A DNA stretch of 64,000 bases, taken from NCBI RefSeq assembly GCF_004341035.1, contig NZ_SLXK01000004.1, positions 124,001 through 188,000 on the forward strand. Direction: 5' to 3'. The translations under genes and the position numbers were made by a program. The notes below the pieces were generated by a model that was not told the origin of the DNA, did not search any database, and was given only the letters and a program-made list of their open reading frames with translations. The DNA is from Scopulibacillus darangshiensis. Lineage in GTDB: Bacteria > Bacillota > Bacilli > Bacillales > Sporolactobacillaceae. This document shows positions 19,839-28,621 of this stretch, piece after piece. Within the stretch, counting starts at the first letter, position 1, and every line of letters starts with the position of its first letter.

Positions 19839-21077
19839 ATGAACAACGTACAATTTCGGTCAAATATTATATTGTTTTTTATTATAACCATACTTTTCTT
19901 TGTCAGCATTTCAGCCTTTGATCCATTTATTTCTTCATATGCTACAACACTTGGGATTTCACCTGCAGTGATTGGTACCATTATGGGAGGTACAGGGTTA
20001 GCCTCTTTGATTTTCCGGTTCCCGCTTGGCGTCCTATCCGATGTACTGAACAAAAGGAAAGTTTTTATTCAAGTGGGGCTTTTAATTACAGTCGTGGGTT
20101 GGATAATTGCTTTTATTGAACCGAATGCCACCACACTATATCTCGGTAAATTCCTCGATGGTATAACAGGATCGACGTGGGTTATTTATACCGTGATGTT
20201 TGCTTCTTATTTTGGTCCAAAAAATGCAGCAAAAGCGGTGGCCTTGTTAACTTTAGCAGATTATGTAGGTGCTTTAATGGGTTCTGCTGTAGGGGGGATT
20301 GTCGCAGAAAATTTTAGTTATCCACATACTTTTCTTGTTGCAGTCTTTGCAGCCTCTATCGCTTTTATTTTGATTTTCTTTTTGAAAGAACAAAAGGCTC
20401 CGGTGAATAAAGAAAAATATGATAAAAAGATTATTATAGAACAAATTACCGATAAAAAATTATGGGTTATTTCTCTATTAGCAGTCATTGCGCAGATGGC
20501 CCTTTTTGGAATGAGAGATACATTTACTCCGCTTGTGGCAAGAGATTTAGGTGCTGATGCGATTGCGCTAAGTTGGCTTTCAAACACGTATAAAATTTCT
20601 GCGGGGGCAGCGGCAGCTTTATGTGGAGTATTTTTTTATAAAAAGATGGGATTAGTGAACACAGCTGTTTTAGGAGCATTCTTACAATTCGTCGCTGCTA
20701 TTTTAATACCATTTGCACCTAGCTTAAGTTTGTTATTTACCCTGCAGGCGCTTTCCGGAGTTGCTTTTGCTTTAAATTTTACGGTTTTAATGTCGTTAAG
20801 CATTGTAAATGTGCCAGCACGAAAACAGTCTACCAGAATGGGGTTTTTTCAAAGCGTGTATTCGTTCGGAATCTTTTTCGGACCTGTCATGATGGGGATA
20901 TTGACAGAGGCTTTTTCAAGAAATCTAAGTTTCCTAATAATAGGGATTCTCTCAGCTATTTCAGGTGTATTAATCAAACTTTATATTAAACCAAAACCAA
21001 TTGAAAAACAAAATCCCAGATCAGAAATTGGTCATGATAATACGTGGGAAATAACTAAAAATTCACAAGTTGATTAG
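19839..21077 (+). CDS. MFS transporter
   Basis: A 412-residue major facilitator protein with about twelve membrane segments and the loop 2-3 signature near residues 60-75 (RFPLGVLSDVLNKRK). A central charged loop at about residues 185-205 separates the two halves. The direction of transport and substrate are unknown. It lies 88 nt after the ABC permeases and before a strong terminator, so it may be the last gene of the aldolase-amidase-importer transcript. It could import a second substrate of the route or export a by-product. Confidence 0.88.
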   Translation: MNNVQFRSNIILFFIITILFFVSISAFDPFISSYATTLGISPAVIGTIMGGTGLASLIFRFPLGVLSDVLNKRKVFIQVGLLITVVGWIIAFIEPNATTLYLGKFLDGITGSTWVIYTVMFASYFGPKNAAKAVALLTLADYVGALMGSAVGGIVAENFSYPHTFLVAVFAASIAFILIFFLKEQKAPVNKEKYDKKIIIEQITDKKLWVISLLAVIAQMALFGMRDTFTPLVARDLGADAIALSWLSNTYKISAGAAAALCGVFFYKKMGLVNTAVLGAFLQFVAAILIPFAPSLSLLFTLQALSGVAFALNFTVLMSLSIVNVPARKQSTRMGFFQSVYSFGIFFGPVMMGILTEAFSRNLSFLIIGILSAISGVLIKLYIKPKPIEKQNPRSEIGHDNTWEITKNSQVD

Positions 21078-21139
21078 GGGAGGTGGTTCGGTACACGAAT
21101 TGGTGAATGTAAGTGTATATATACTAGGAAATCAGGTGA

Positions 21140-21197
21140 GAGCTGTCAGCTTTTATTCATTGTATCATGGAAACGGAAGCTGACGGCTCTTTCTTTT
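21140..21197 (+). terminator. Rho-independent terminator after the MFS gene
   Basis: A 13-bp stem with one mismatch or wobble (GAGCTGTCAGCTT at 21140-21152, AAGCTGACGGCTC at 21177-21189) is followed by TTTCTTTT. It ends the long gene group that starts at 12879 or earlier. The stretch 21198-21327 after it holds no gene or motif I can support. Confidence 0.85.
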
Positions 21198-21327
21198 GAT
21201 TTAGTCTGATAGGAAAGGGTAAAAGGGAGCCATACCGTGACATTGAAGCAAGTGCCCGACACCATCTTATTTTTATAAATTTGTGTCTTGAGAATAGGGT
21301 CCAATTTATCAACTGTGGCTAGACAGT

Positions 21328-21376
21328 AGGCAAAGGAGCAATAGCTGTAACTATTGCTCCTTTTGCTGCCTTTTTT
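21328..21376 (+). terminator. Second rho-independent terminator
   Basis: A strong stem (AAGGAGCAATAG near 21333-21344 with CTATTGCTCC at 21351-21360, extended by GGC/GCC pairs) is followed by T-rich sequence up to 21376. It lies between the MFS terminator and a truncated SnoaL-like gene, and may be the original terminator of a gene now lost. Confidence 0.8.
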
Positions 21377-21401
21377 CTATCTATATTTTAATCGTCACAA
21401 C

Positions 21402-22034
21402 ATGCTTTTATCCATTGTAAAACAACTTGGTTTTGCCCCCCATGAAGTAGCAAAAAAATTGGCGAAAGCCTCAAGGAATAAAACACCAGCATTACAGTCC
21501 CATTTTGGCATCGGAGAAACGATGCAAGGACAGTTAGAGCCTAGAGTTTATTCTAGGAAGTCTGGGGATTTTGAAATCGGTGATTTCATTTTGGATATGT
21601 ACAATAAAGTTTGGGAATGGCGGTTGTTCAATGAAGTCCCGAACTTCTATGCCGACAATGCAGTCCTTCATTATATTTGCGATAAAGACCTTGTTGGATT
21701 TCAACAAATTCAGAGCATGCTAGTTAGTCTATTTGCCTCTTTTCCAAGTGCCAATTTCCTTGTTGAACGGGTAACATGCAATCAAGGGGAGTCGGAAAAT
21801 AGTTGGGATGTGGCAGTAAGATGGCGGCTGCAAGGGTTGCATGAAGGCATCGGTTATTTCGGGGACCCAAGCGGCAAACCAGTCGAAATAATGGGAATCA
21901 GCCATCTTCGTATTCAAAATGAAAAAGTGGTTGAAGAATGGTTCACCTTTGACGGGCTCGATGTTCTGAGACAGATTTATCTAAATGAAGATGATGACAA
22001 TTATCGGATGGAGAATGAAGAACACAGTGATTAA
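21402..22034 (+). pseudogene. 5'-truncated SnoaL-like gene
   Basis: The frame from ATG 21402 encodes 210 residues that match the C-terminal half of the 410-residue SnoaL-like protein at 11576: the QLG-EVAKK helix, then FEIGDFIL, DKDLVG, WDVAVRWR and EEW...LDVLRQI blocks. The first SnoaL-like domain is absent, and similarity begins right after a terminator. There is no ribosome binding site before 21402. It is probably a remnant of a tandem or transposed copy, though the remaining domain could fold if it were translated. Confidence 0.7.
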
Positions 22035-22409
22035 ACATATAATTACTACGTTGATCATGCTGCCATTAATTTCATTGGTGGAAAGACACTGATAGGATTA
22101 AATGAAATTCAAGGAATGTTTATCAGCTTATTCGCCTCCTTCCCCACAGCCAAATTCATCGTGGAAAGGGTTACATGTAACCAAAGAAAAGATGCTGATG
22201 AATGGGATGTGGCGGTGCGCTGGAGGCTGCAGGGTATCCATGAAGGTATAGGGTACTTTGGGCGGCCGAGTAATAAACCGATTAAGATCCTTGGCATCAA
22301 TCATGTAAGGGTTAGGAATGAAAAGATTGTAGAAGAGTGGATGGCATTTGATGGGATGGATGTTTTGAAACAAATACACACAAATGCGGAAAATACATCT
22401 TCAGATTGA
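22035..22409 (+). pseudogene. Second SnoaL-like C-terminal fragment
   Basis: Directly after the previous stop, a frame without a start codon reads into a third copy of the SnoaL-like C-terminal domain. It contains GLNEIQGMF, WDVAVRWR, GINHVRV and EEW...MDVLKQI, aligned without gaps to the copies at 11576 and 21402. The only ATG in frame is 22116, inside the domain. Two partial copies head to tail suggest decay by recombination between repeated genes. Confidence 0.7.
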
Positions 22410-22474
22410 GTGAAATAAGACTATGCCCGATCAATAAGGTTATTAGATCAAAGGTGAAGCAATGCAAAAAATAT

Positions 22475-22506
22475 TAAAAAACCTGCATATCCAGCAGGTT
22501 TTTTTG
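22475..22506. terminator. Bidirectional terminator
   Basis: An 11-bp perfect stem (AAAAAACCTGC at 22475-22485, GCAGGTTTTTT from 22494) with A and T tails on either side can end transcription from both directions. It separates the SnoaL fragments from the minus-strand AraC gene. Confidence 0.9.
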
Positions 22507-22570
22507 CTTTGGATCGTTACGTGCATGATTTTAGCAGGAGGGGAGAGTTACTATGTTTAGAAGTTTCAAG

Positions 22571-23395
22571 TTAACGGTAATTATTCCTAAATTCAGAAGG
22601 GGATAATCCAATTCCTTTTGTGAACGTTTTAGAAAAAAAGGATAGACTATTAAAGCCGCACTTAAATGCAACTTTTTCTATAGAATCATTTTTTGAACTT
22701 AATAAATTTTTCGCATGATTAATGCGTAGTTTCAGTAAATATTTTTTCATAGAAATACCATATACTTGTTTCATACAACGCGAAATATAAGAAGGATGAA
22801 AGTTCATGACATTTCCTAATTCAACCATAGATATATTTCTTTGAAAGTTGTTATTTAACCAAGTAGCAGAGGATTCCGCTATTTGAATAACCTTTGCTGA
22901 GACCGCCTGCGTGTTATTTTGGATTAACCGTTGAATTAATTGAAGAAATATAATTTGTTGATTAAATCTATTGTCTAGGTGATTGATTTGTAAGAAGCTA
23001 TTTAATTCCTTTAGTATTTGGAATACAGGATCCGTATGCTTAAGTGAAAAAAAGTTAGGTAAATAAAGGGAATCATTTGCATGCTTTTTTTCAATAGAAT
23101 CTTTGATCGTCCATTGTCCAGTTGTTTGAAAATGGATCCAATAAAAATGCGTGTCTTCCGTACAAGGTTTAAAACTATAATGATGGGCATAGGGAGCTAA
23201 AATCAGACCTTGATTACTGCCTATTGTATAATTAACCCCTTCTTCCCCGAGATATAAAGTGCCTTTCTCCACAATAATTAAGTCAAACCATTCAAAGTTG
23301 CTTCTAGAAATATGTTTATCACCCATTCTAAATACGTCTTCATTTGAATCATCATAATATAAATATGGAGGCAGTTTAAAGGTATAATATTTCAT
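22571..23395 (-). CDS. AraC-family transcriptional regulator
   Basis: A 274-residue regulator. The N-terminal half is an AraC-type cupin sensor domain with FDLIIVEKGTLYLG and a HHYSF turn, for binding a sugar. The C-terminal 100 residues carry two helix-turn-helix units (MVELGNVMNFHPSYISRCMKQ, and IEKVAFKCGFNSLSFFSKTF). The start on the minus strand is ATG 23395 with AAAGGAG 9 nt upstream. It is divergent from the importer and GH127 genes, so it probably activates them in response to an arabinose-containing sugar. A cre site lies in the shared upstream region. Confidence 0.93.
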   Translation of the reverse strand: MKYYTFKLPPYLYYDDSNEDVFRMGDKHISRSNFEWFDLIIVEKGTLYLGEEGVNYTIGSNQGLILAPYAHHYSFKPCTEDTHFYWIHFQTTGQWTIKDSIEKKHANDSLYLPNFFSLKHTDPVFQILKELNSFLQINHLDNRFNQQIIFLQLIQRLIQNNTQAVSAKVIQIAESSATWLNNNFQRNISMVELGNVMNFHPSYISRCMKQVYGISMKKYLLKLRINHAKNLLSSKNDSIEKVAFKCGFNSLSFFSKTFTKGIGLSPSEFRNNYR

Positions 23396-23459
23396 AATAT
23401 TTTTCTCCTTTAGTCAAAAAAGTACAAAAATCGGTTTGATAACTATCTAGATTTTAAAC

Positions 23460-23473
23460 TGCAATCGTTTACA
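23460..23473 (+). promoter_or_regulatory. Candidate cre (CcpA) site before the GH127 operon
   Basis: TGCAATCGTTTACA matches 13 of 14 positions of the cre consensus. It lies between the divergent AraC gene and the importer operon and contains a TTTACA that could be a -35 box. Catabolite repression of the operon is the likely role. Confidence 0.6.
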
Positions 23474-23577
23474 ATACAAGTATGGGATCGAAAAATTTGA
23501 ATTATTAAACAATAATATTGTGGGGTTTTTGCTTTGCTTTAATTGATTCATTCAAAGTCTATTTAGGAGGAATAACA

Positions 23578-24528
23578 GTGGCAAATGTTTCTTTATTTAA
23601 CCCGGCAAAAAGGATTACTAATACGACAAAGATTGCAAAGAAAACAAGGAGTAAAGGACAACTTGCATCTTTTCTCTTTATCCTTCCATTTTTACTAGGG
23701 TTCACATTGTTTTGTATTATACCTATCGTTTATGGAATAATTATTAGTCTCTTTCAGTGGAATTTATTAGACAAAGGTCATATTTTTTTGGGTCTTGAAA
23801 ATTACAAACAATTATTTATATCTGGAAGTTATGTAAATGGAGTATTTTTTAGCACGTTAAAAAACACAGCATTATATGCTGTTATTTCAGTGCCGCTTTT
23901 TACCATTTGCTCATTGGTGTTGGCGATTTTAGTGAATAATGTTTCGAAGAGGTTTACTGGAATATTCAGGGCTATTTTTTTCTTTCCATATGTTCTGTCC
24001 CTTTCGGTTGTAGGAGCGGCCTGGGCTTTAATTTTTAACCCGGGTGCCGGATTTTTAAATGCACTATTAAATGCAATAGGCATTGATTCTATTCAATGGA
24101 ACGCTACACCGGCGGGGGCATGGACGATGATTATAGTTACTTCTTTATGGTGGGGAGTAGGTTTTAATATGATTTTATTTATTAATGCATTAAATAATGT
24201 TTCTGAAGAATTGTATGAAGCTGCGAATGTGGACGGAGCATCCGCTTGGTTCAAATTTAAGGACATCACATTGCCGTCAATCCAACCTATTATGCTTTAT
24301 GTTGTCATTATGTCTACGATCGGAGCGTTTAACTTATATGGACAACCACTTTTACTTACAGCAGGGGGACCAGGCACATCAACAAAAGTGACCATGATGT
24401 CTATTCTAGACGAAGCTTTCATTCGGCATCAGCTAGGTTCAGCATCAGCTATGGCTATTGTATTAGGTGGGATCATTGGCATTTTTATTTTGTTGCAATA
24501 TCTATTTATAAAACGAAAAGAGGGTTAA
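23578..24528 (+). CDS. ABC sugar transporter permease, MalF/UgpA type
   Basis: A 316-residue inner-membrane permease with an extended basic N-terminus and six predicted membrane segments. The EAA loop is EAANVDGASAWFKFKDITLPS near residues 220-240. GTG 23578 is the start, 7 nt after TAGGAGG; an upstream frame start at 23518 lacks a ribosome site. It is the first gene of the set permease-permease-binding protein-GH127, and the downstream enzyme suggests arabinose-containing oligosaccharides as the substrate. Confidence 0.92.
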   Translation: MANVSLFNPAKRITNTTKIAKKTRSKGQLASFLFILPFLLGFTLFCIIPIVYGIIISLFQWNLLDKGHIFLGLENYKQLFISGSYVNGVFFSTLKNTALYAVISVPLFTICSLVLAILVNNVSKRFTGIFRAIFFFPYVLSLSVVGAAWALIFNPGAGFLNALLNAIGIDSIQWNATPAGAWTMIIVTSLWWGVGFNMILFINALNNVSEELYEAANVDGASAWFKFKDITLPSIQPIMLYVVIMSTIGAFNLYGQPLLLTAGGPGTSTKVTMMSILDEAFIRHQLGSASAMAIVLGGIIGIFILLQYLFIKRKEG

Positions 24529-24531
24529 GGT

Positions 24532-25368
24532 ATGTCCTACTATAAGAGGAAGAGATTTTATGCAACAATTTTTGCAACAATTATTGCCCTGTTTTTTGTA
24601 GTTCCGGCAATATGGATTATACTGACTGCATTCAAGACAGATGCCGAGGCACTTAGAGGTGGAGTTAACTTTTGGCCAGACCACTTTACATTTAAAAATT
24701 TTATGTATTTATTTTCCTCTGAAAACTATGAAGTCGCTGTCTTTAGATGGTTAGGCAATTCCTTATTCGTTTCCGTAGTTGGGACTGTTTTAGTAATCAT
24801 TATTGATACAATGGCTGCTTTTGCGTTAGCACGCTTGAATGTTCCGTTCAAAAAAATAATTTTGGGGCTTATTCTTATTAGCATGTTAATTCCTAATGTC
24901 ATTACGCTTTTACCTCAGTTTTTAAATTTTGCCAATGCGGGCCTATTAAACACATATGGAGTTATGATTCTTCCGGTAACGTCCAGTACATTTGGTGTGT
25001 TTTTGCTTTACCAATTTTTGAAAAAATTTCCGGTAGAAATTGAAGAATCAGCCGTTTTAGATGGAGCATCTACATGGAAAATTTTCCTCCATATCGTAGT
25101 CCCAAATTCAAAACCAATGATTGTTACACTTGGTATAATTACATTTATTGGCTTATATAACGATTTTTTATGGCCTTTGATCACGATTAATCAGAATAGC
25201 ATGAAAACAATAACGGTTGGTGTAGCTAACATGATGACCGGTTCGCTTTCAATAAGCTATGGGAGATTAATGGCATTATCACTTCTTTCATCGATTCCGA
25301 TGATCATTGTTTTTATCATTTCTCAAAAACAAATAGTAAAATCGATTACTCATACAGGAATTAAATAG
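24532..25368 (+). CDS. ABC sugar transporter permease, MalG/UgpE type
   Basis: A 278-residue inner-membrane permease that pairs with the gene 3 nt upstream. The EAA loop is EESAVLDGASTWKIFLHIVVP near residue 180, and the protein ends in the THTGIK motif common in this class. The close spacing points to a single transcript and coupled translation. The ribosome site (GAGGGTTAAGG) is weak. Confidence 0.92.
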   Translation: MSYYKRKRFYATIFATIIALFFVVPAIWIILTAFKTDAEALRGGVNFWPDHFTFKNFMYLFSSENYEVAVFRWLGNSLFVSVVGTVLVIIIDTMAAFALARLNVPFKKIILGLILISMLIPNVITLLPQFLNFANAGLLNTYGVMILPVTSSTFGVFLLYQFLKKFPVEIEESAVLDGASTWKIFLHIVVPNSKPMIVTLGIITFIGLYNDFLWPLITINQNSMKTITVGVANMMTGSLSISYGRLMALSLLSSIPMIIVFIISQKQIVKSITHTGIK

Positions 25369-25386
25369 GGGAAGGAGAGAGGAATA

Positions 25387-26652
25387 ATGAATGCAAAGGT
25401 AAAAGTGATCAAGATTCTATTACTTTGTGCCTCAATATGCGCATTTTTCATGATGTCTGCATGTTCTAATAAAAGTACGGGAAAGCAAAATGGCAAAATC
25501 AAAATTACCTATTGGGCATCAATGGGCGGTGCTGATTCAGAAACAATGCAGAAAATGGTTTATGCCTTCAATACTAGCCAGGACAAATATGTTTTGGATG
25601 CACAATTTATAACAAGTGATTACTATAAAAAAGTAGATTTAACGATAGCTAATAATATGAAAGGAATGCCGGATGTTATGATTTGTCATTCCGATAGATT
25701 AGCTACCTACGCTGGAAGAGATATACTTGCTCCCATATCGGAACTTGGGCAATCTAAACTGCTTGTTAAAGATGCTTATAGCTCAACTGCCTGGAAAGCA
25801 GGCAATTATAAGGGCGTTCAATATGGCATACCATTAGATATTCATGGTCCTGTACTGTATTGGAATAAAGATCTTTTTAAGAATGCTGGTTTAAATCCAA
25901 ATCGACCACCAAAAACAATGCGGGAATTTTTAGAATTTGCCCAAAAAACGACAAGAGGAAAATCGTACGGATTTGTAATGAATACAGATTTCATTAACGA
26001 ATTCATTTTAGAATCACTAGTGGAACAAGAGGGATCTTCTTTCTTTAAAGAAAACGGGAGACCGAATTTTAATTCAAAAGAAATGAAAAGGGCGGTTCAA
26101 TTCGAATTTGATCTCATCCATAAATATAACATTACTCCTAAAAAAGACTATGATGAAGTAGGAAATTTTTTAAGAGGAAATGTCGCTATGATTTTTAATG
26201 GACCTTGGACTTCTCCAACATTTAGAGATACAAAGTTACATTGGGGAATGGCCGAGTTTCCACAGTTTTACGATAAAAAACAGGCAGTTACCAGCAAATC
26301 CCACCAATTTGTCATTCCAAAAACTCTGCAAAAAAGTAAGAGAGAAGGAGTTAAAGCGTTTTTGGAGTTTATGAATAAAAATTCTATGGATTGGGCGGAT
26401 TCAGGACAAGCACCTGCTTCTAAGAAAGTATATGAAAGTCCTGAATTTCAAAAAAAGCCGCAAGTTGCTATGGCAAATCAGTTTGATAGAGCAGTCTTTA
26501 CACCTCAAATTGATAGCGTGAGTTTGTACACTCAAATGCTTTATGCTCAAGTAACTGACATTTTATACGGAAGAAAATCAATTGATAAAGCCTTAGCTCG
26601 AGCTCAAAAAGATGCAATGGGTATGTATAAAGCTGAACATGTTAAAAAATAA
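25387..26652 (+). CDS. Sugar-type ABC transporter substrate-binding lipoprotein
   Basis: A 421-residue family 1 solute-binding protein. It has a hydrophobic leader ending in the lipobox MSAC, so it should be a surface lipoprotein. The mature part starts with a typical ITYWASMGG strand and contains LYWNKDLFKNAGLNP near residue 155, a hallmark of sugar-binding proteins. It is placed after both permeases rather than before. Given the GH127 gene 25 nt downstream, an arabinofuranosyl oligosaccharide or glycoside is the likely ligand. No ATPase gene is present. Confidence 0.92.
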   Translation: MNAKVKVIKILLLCASICAFFMMSACSNKSTGKQNGKIKITYWASMGGADSETMQKMVYAFNTSQDKYVLDAQFITSDYYKKVDLTIANNMKGMPDVMICHSDRLATYAGRDILAPISELGQSKLLVKDAYSSTAWKAGNYKGVQYGIPLDIHGPVLYWNKDLFKNAGLNPNRPPKTMREFLEFAQKTTRGKSYGFVMNTDFINEFILESLVEQEGSSFFKENGRPNFNSKEMKRAVQFEFDLIHKYNITPKKDYDEVGNFLRGNVAMIFNGPWTSPTFRDTKLHWGMAEFPQFYDKKQAVTSKSHQFVIPKTLQKSKREGVKAFLEFMNKNSMDWADSGQAPASKKVYESPEFQKKPQVAMANQFDRAVFTPQIDSVSLYTQMLYAQVTDILYGRKSIDKALARAQKDAMGMYKAEHVKK

Positions 26653-26677
26653 AAAATGAATGTAGAGGTATATCGAA

Positions 26678-28528
26678 ATGAGTATGAAAAATGCAACTGT
26701 AGGAACACGAAAATTTAAACCTTTGAAATTAGGCTCAATTAAACCAAAGGGTTGGCTGAAAAATCAGTTAACTATTCAAGCAAATGGAATGACAGGCCGA
26801 TTGGAAGAACATTGGCCAGATCTAGGCAGTGACAGCGCTTGGCTGGGAGGTGAAGGTGAAGGGTGGGAACGCGGGCCATATTATTTAGATGGCTTAGTTC
26901 CATTAGCTTACCTACTCGATAATGAAAAATTGATAATAAAAGCACAAAAATGGATTGAATGGACTCTAAGCAGCCAAACAGAATCAGGATGGTTTGGACC
27001 AAAGAATAATAATGATTGGTGGAGCCGGATGGTGATGGTAAAAGCGCTTATTCAGTATCAACAATTTACTGAAGATAATAGAGTTATTCCGTTCCTTTTG
27101 AACTATTACCGTCACCAACTAAAAAATCTACCTACTCGGCCTCTTGCCGAATGGGGAAAAGCACGTGGCGGAGAAAACGTGTTAAGCCTGCTATGGTTAT
27201 ATGAAAAAACAGGTGAAGAATTTTTATTAGAATTGATTGATTTAACGAGAAGACAGACAACTGATTGGCAACAATTATATCGTGATTTTCCTTTTAAACG
27301 ATACGTTGAAGAATTTGATCATACGAGCCATGTAGTGAATGTAGCAATGTCATTGAAATACTTAGCTCAAGATTATTTAATTACCGGTCATCAAAGTTAC
27401 AAAGAGAGCGTATATAGTGCCATTGACCAGCTAATGACTTATCATGGACAATTACACGGCATGTTTTCTGGGGATGAATGGTTAGCCGGAACCCATCCGA
27501 GTCAAGGAACAGAATTATGTTCGGTAGTAGAATATATGTTTACTTTAGAGAATCTTTTATCCATTTTGGGTGATAGCAGATTCGGAGATATATTGGAAAG
27601 AGTTGCGTTCAATGCTTTACCTGCTGCAATCGGACGAGATTGGATGTCGCATCAATATGATCAACAAATTAACCAGATAGCATGCACATATGAAAAACGG
27701 GATTGGACGGAAAATGACAATGATGCAAATTTGTTTGGGTTAGAGCCGCACTTTGGTTGCTGTACGGCTAACATGCATCAAGGCTGGCCTAAATTTGTCA
27801 GTCATTTGTGGATGAAAGAAAATGACACGACTCTGGTTTGCCAATCTTGCGCGCCGTGTATTGTAAGTGACCTTATACATGACGAACCCGTTACAATCAA
27901 CGTTACTAGTGATTACCCATTTAAAGAACTCATGAAATTAGAAATCGTTTCTGCAACTGATCAAAATTTTAGTATTAAATTGAGAATTCCCGAATGGTGC
28001 AATGACATTGAATTAAAAGTAAATCAAGAAAATTATCATAGTGTCATTACTGATAATTATATAGAAATCAATCGAGTCTGGCATAAGGGGGATACCGTTG
28101 AATTCTCTCTATTGATGGAAGTCCGATTCCAGTCAAGAGCACAAAGTGCTATAGGCATTACTCGAGGCCCGTTATTGTTTGCTTTGCCAATTGATGAAGA
28201 ATGGACAATTATGAAGGGCAAATACCCATTTTTTGATTGGGAAGTTAAACCGCAAAGCGAATGGAATTATGGGTTAACGAGAAAAGATGACGTTTGCGTA
28301 ATTGAAAAAAATAATGTTTCACATCAACAATTTGATTCTAAAAATTCCCCAGTGGCTCTTAAGGTTTTAGGGAAAAAAATTGATAACTGGGGTAAAAAGA
28401 ACAATTCAGCGGATACCCCGCCATATCATGTAGAAGCAGCGCGGGAATTTGAAGAGTTAACATTAGTTCCTTATGGAGGAGCAAAATTGCGTATTGCTGA
28501 ATTCCCAAACGTGGACGAAAGGCCTTAA
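26678..28528 (+). CDS. Glycoside hydrolase family 127, probable beta-L-arabinofuranosidase
   Basis: A 616-residue protein of the GH127 (former DUF1680) family. The known family enzymes use a zinc-bound Cys as nucleophile. The matching residues are visible: a Glu-x-Cys motif (TELC) near residues 278-280 and the Cys pair in FGCCTANMHQ near residue 361. An (alpha/alpha)6 barrel should span residues 20-420, with beta domains behind it. There is no signal peptide, so it acts in the cytoplasm on imported sugars. It is the last gene of the AraC-controlled importer operon, ended by a bidirectional terminator. Specificity within GH127 cannot be fixed from sequence alone. Confidence 0.9.
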   Translation: MSMKNATVGTRKFKPLKLGSIKPKGWLKNQLTIQANGMTGRLEEHWPDLGSDSAWLGGEGEGWERGPYYLDGLVPLAYLLDNEKLIIKAQKWIEWTLSSQTESGWFGPKNNNDWWSRMVMVKALIQYQQFTEDNRVIPFLLNYYRHQLKNLPTRPLAEWGKARGGENVLSLLWLYEKTGEEFLLELIDLTRRQTTDWQQLYRDFPFKRYVEEFDHTSHVVNVAMSLKYLAQDYLITGHQSYKESVYSAIDQLMTYHGQLHGMFSGDEWLAGTHPSQGTELCSVVEYMFTLENLLSILGDSRFGDILERVAFNALPAAIGRDWMSHQYDQQINQIACTYEKRDWTENDNDANLFGLEPHFGCCTANMHQGWPKFVSHLWMKENDTTLVCQSCAPCIVSDLIHDEPVTINVTSDYPFKELMKLEIVSATDQNFSIKLRIPEWCNDIELKVNQENYHSVITDNYIEINRVWHKGDTVEFSLLMEVRFQSRAQSAIGITRGPLLFALPIDEEWTIMKGKYPFFDWEVKPQSEWNYGLTRKDDVCVIEKNNVSHQQFDSKNSPVALKVLGKKIDNWGKKNNSADTPPYHVEAAREFEELTLVPYGGAKLRIAEFPNVDERP

Positions 28529-28543
28529 CTAACGAAAAAACGA

Positions 28544-28581
28544 AAAGCAATTAAGTAGTATAGACTAGGCTTAATTGCTTT
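28544..28581. terminator. Bidirectional terminator
   Basis: A 12-bp perfect stem (AAAGCAATTAAG at 28544-28555, CTTAATTGCTTT at 28570-28581) lies between the convergent GH127 and NhaC genes and can serve both. Confidence 0.85.
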
Positions 28582-28621
28582 CCTTCATTTAATATCATAT
28601 TATAATAGAAAGTAGTTTTTT

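Noticed and set aside
21354-21401. Longer start for the truncated SnoaL-like gene
   Set aside because: The frame start at 21354 lies inside the stem of a terminator and its first residues have no similarity to the intact copy.
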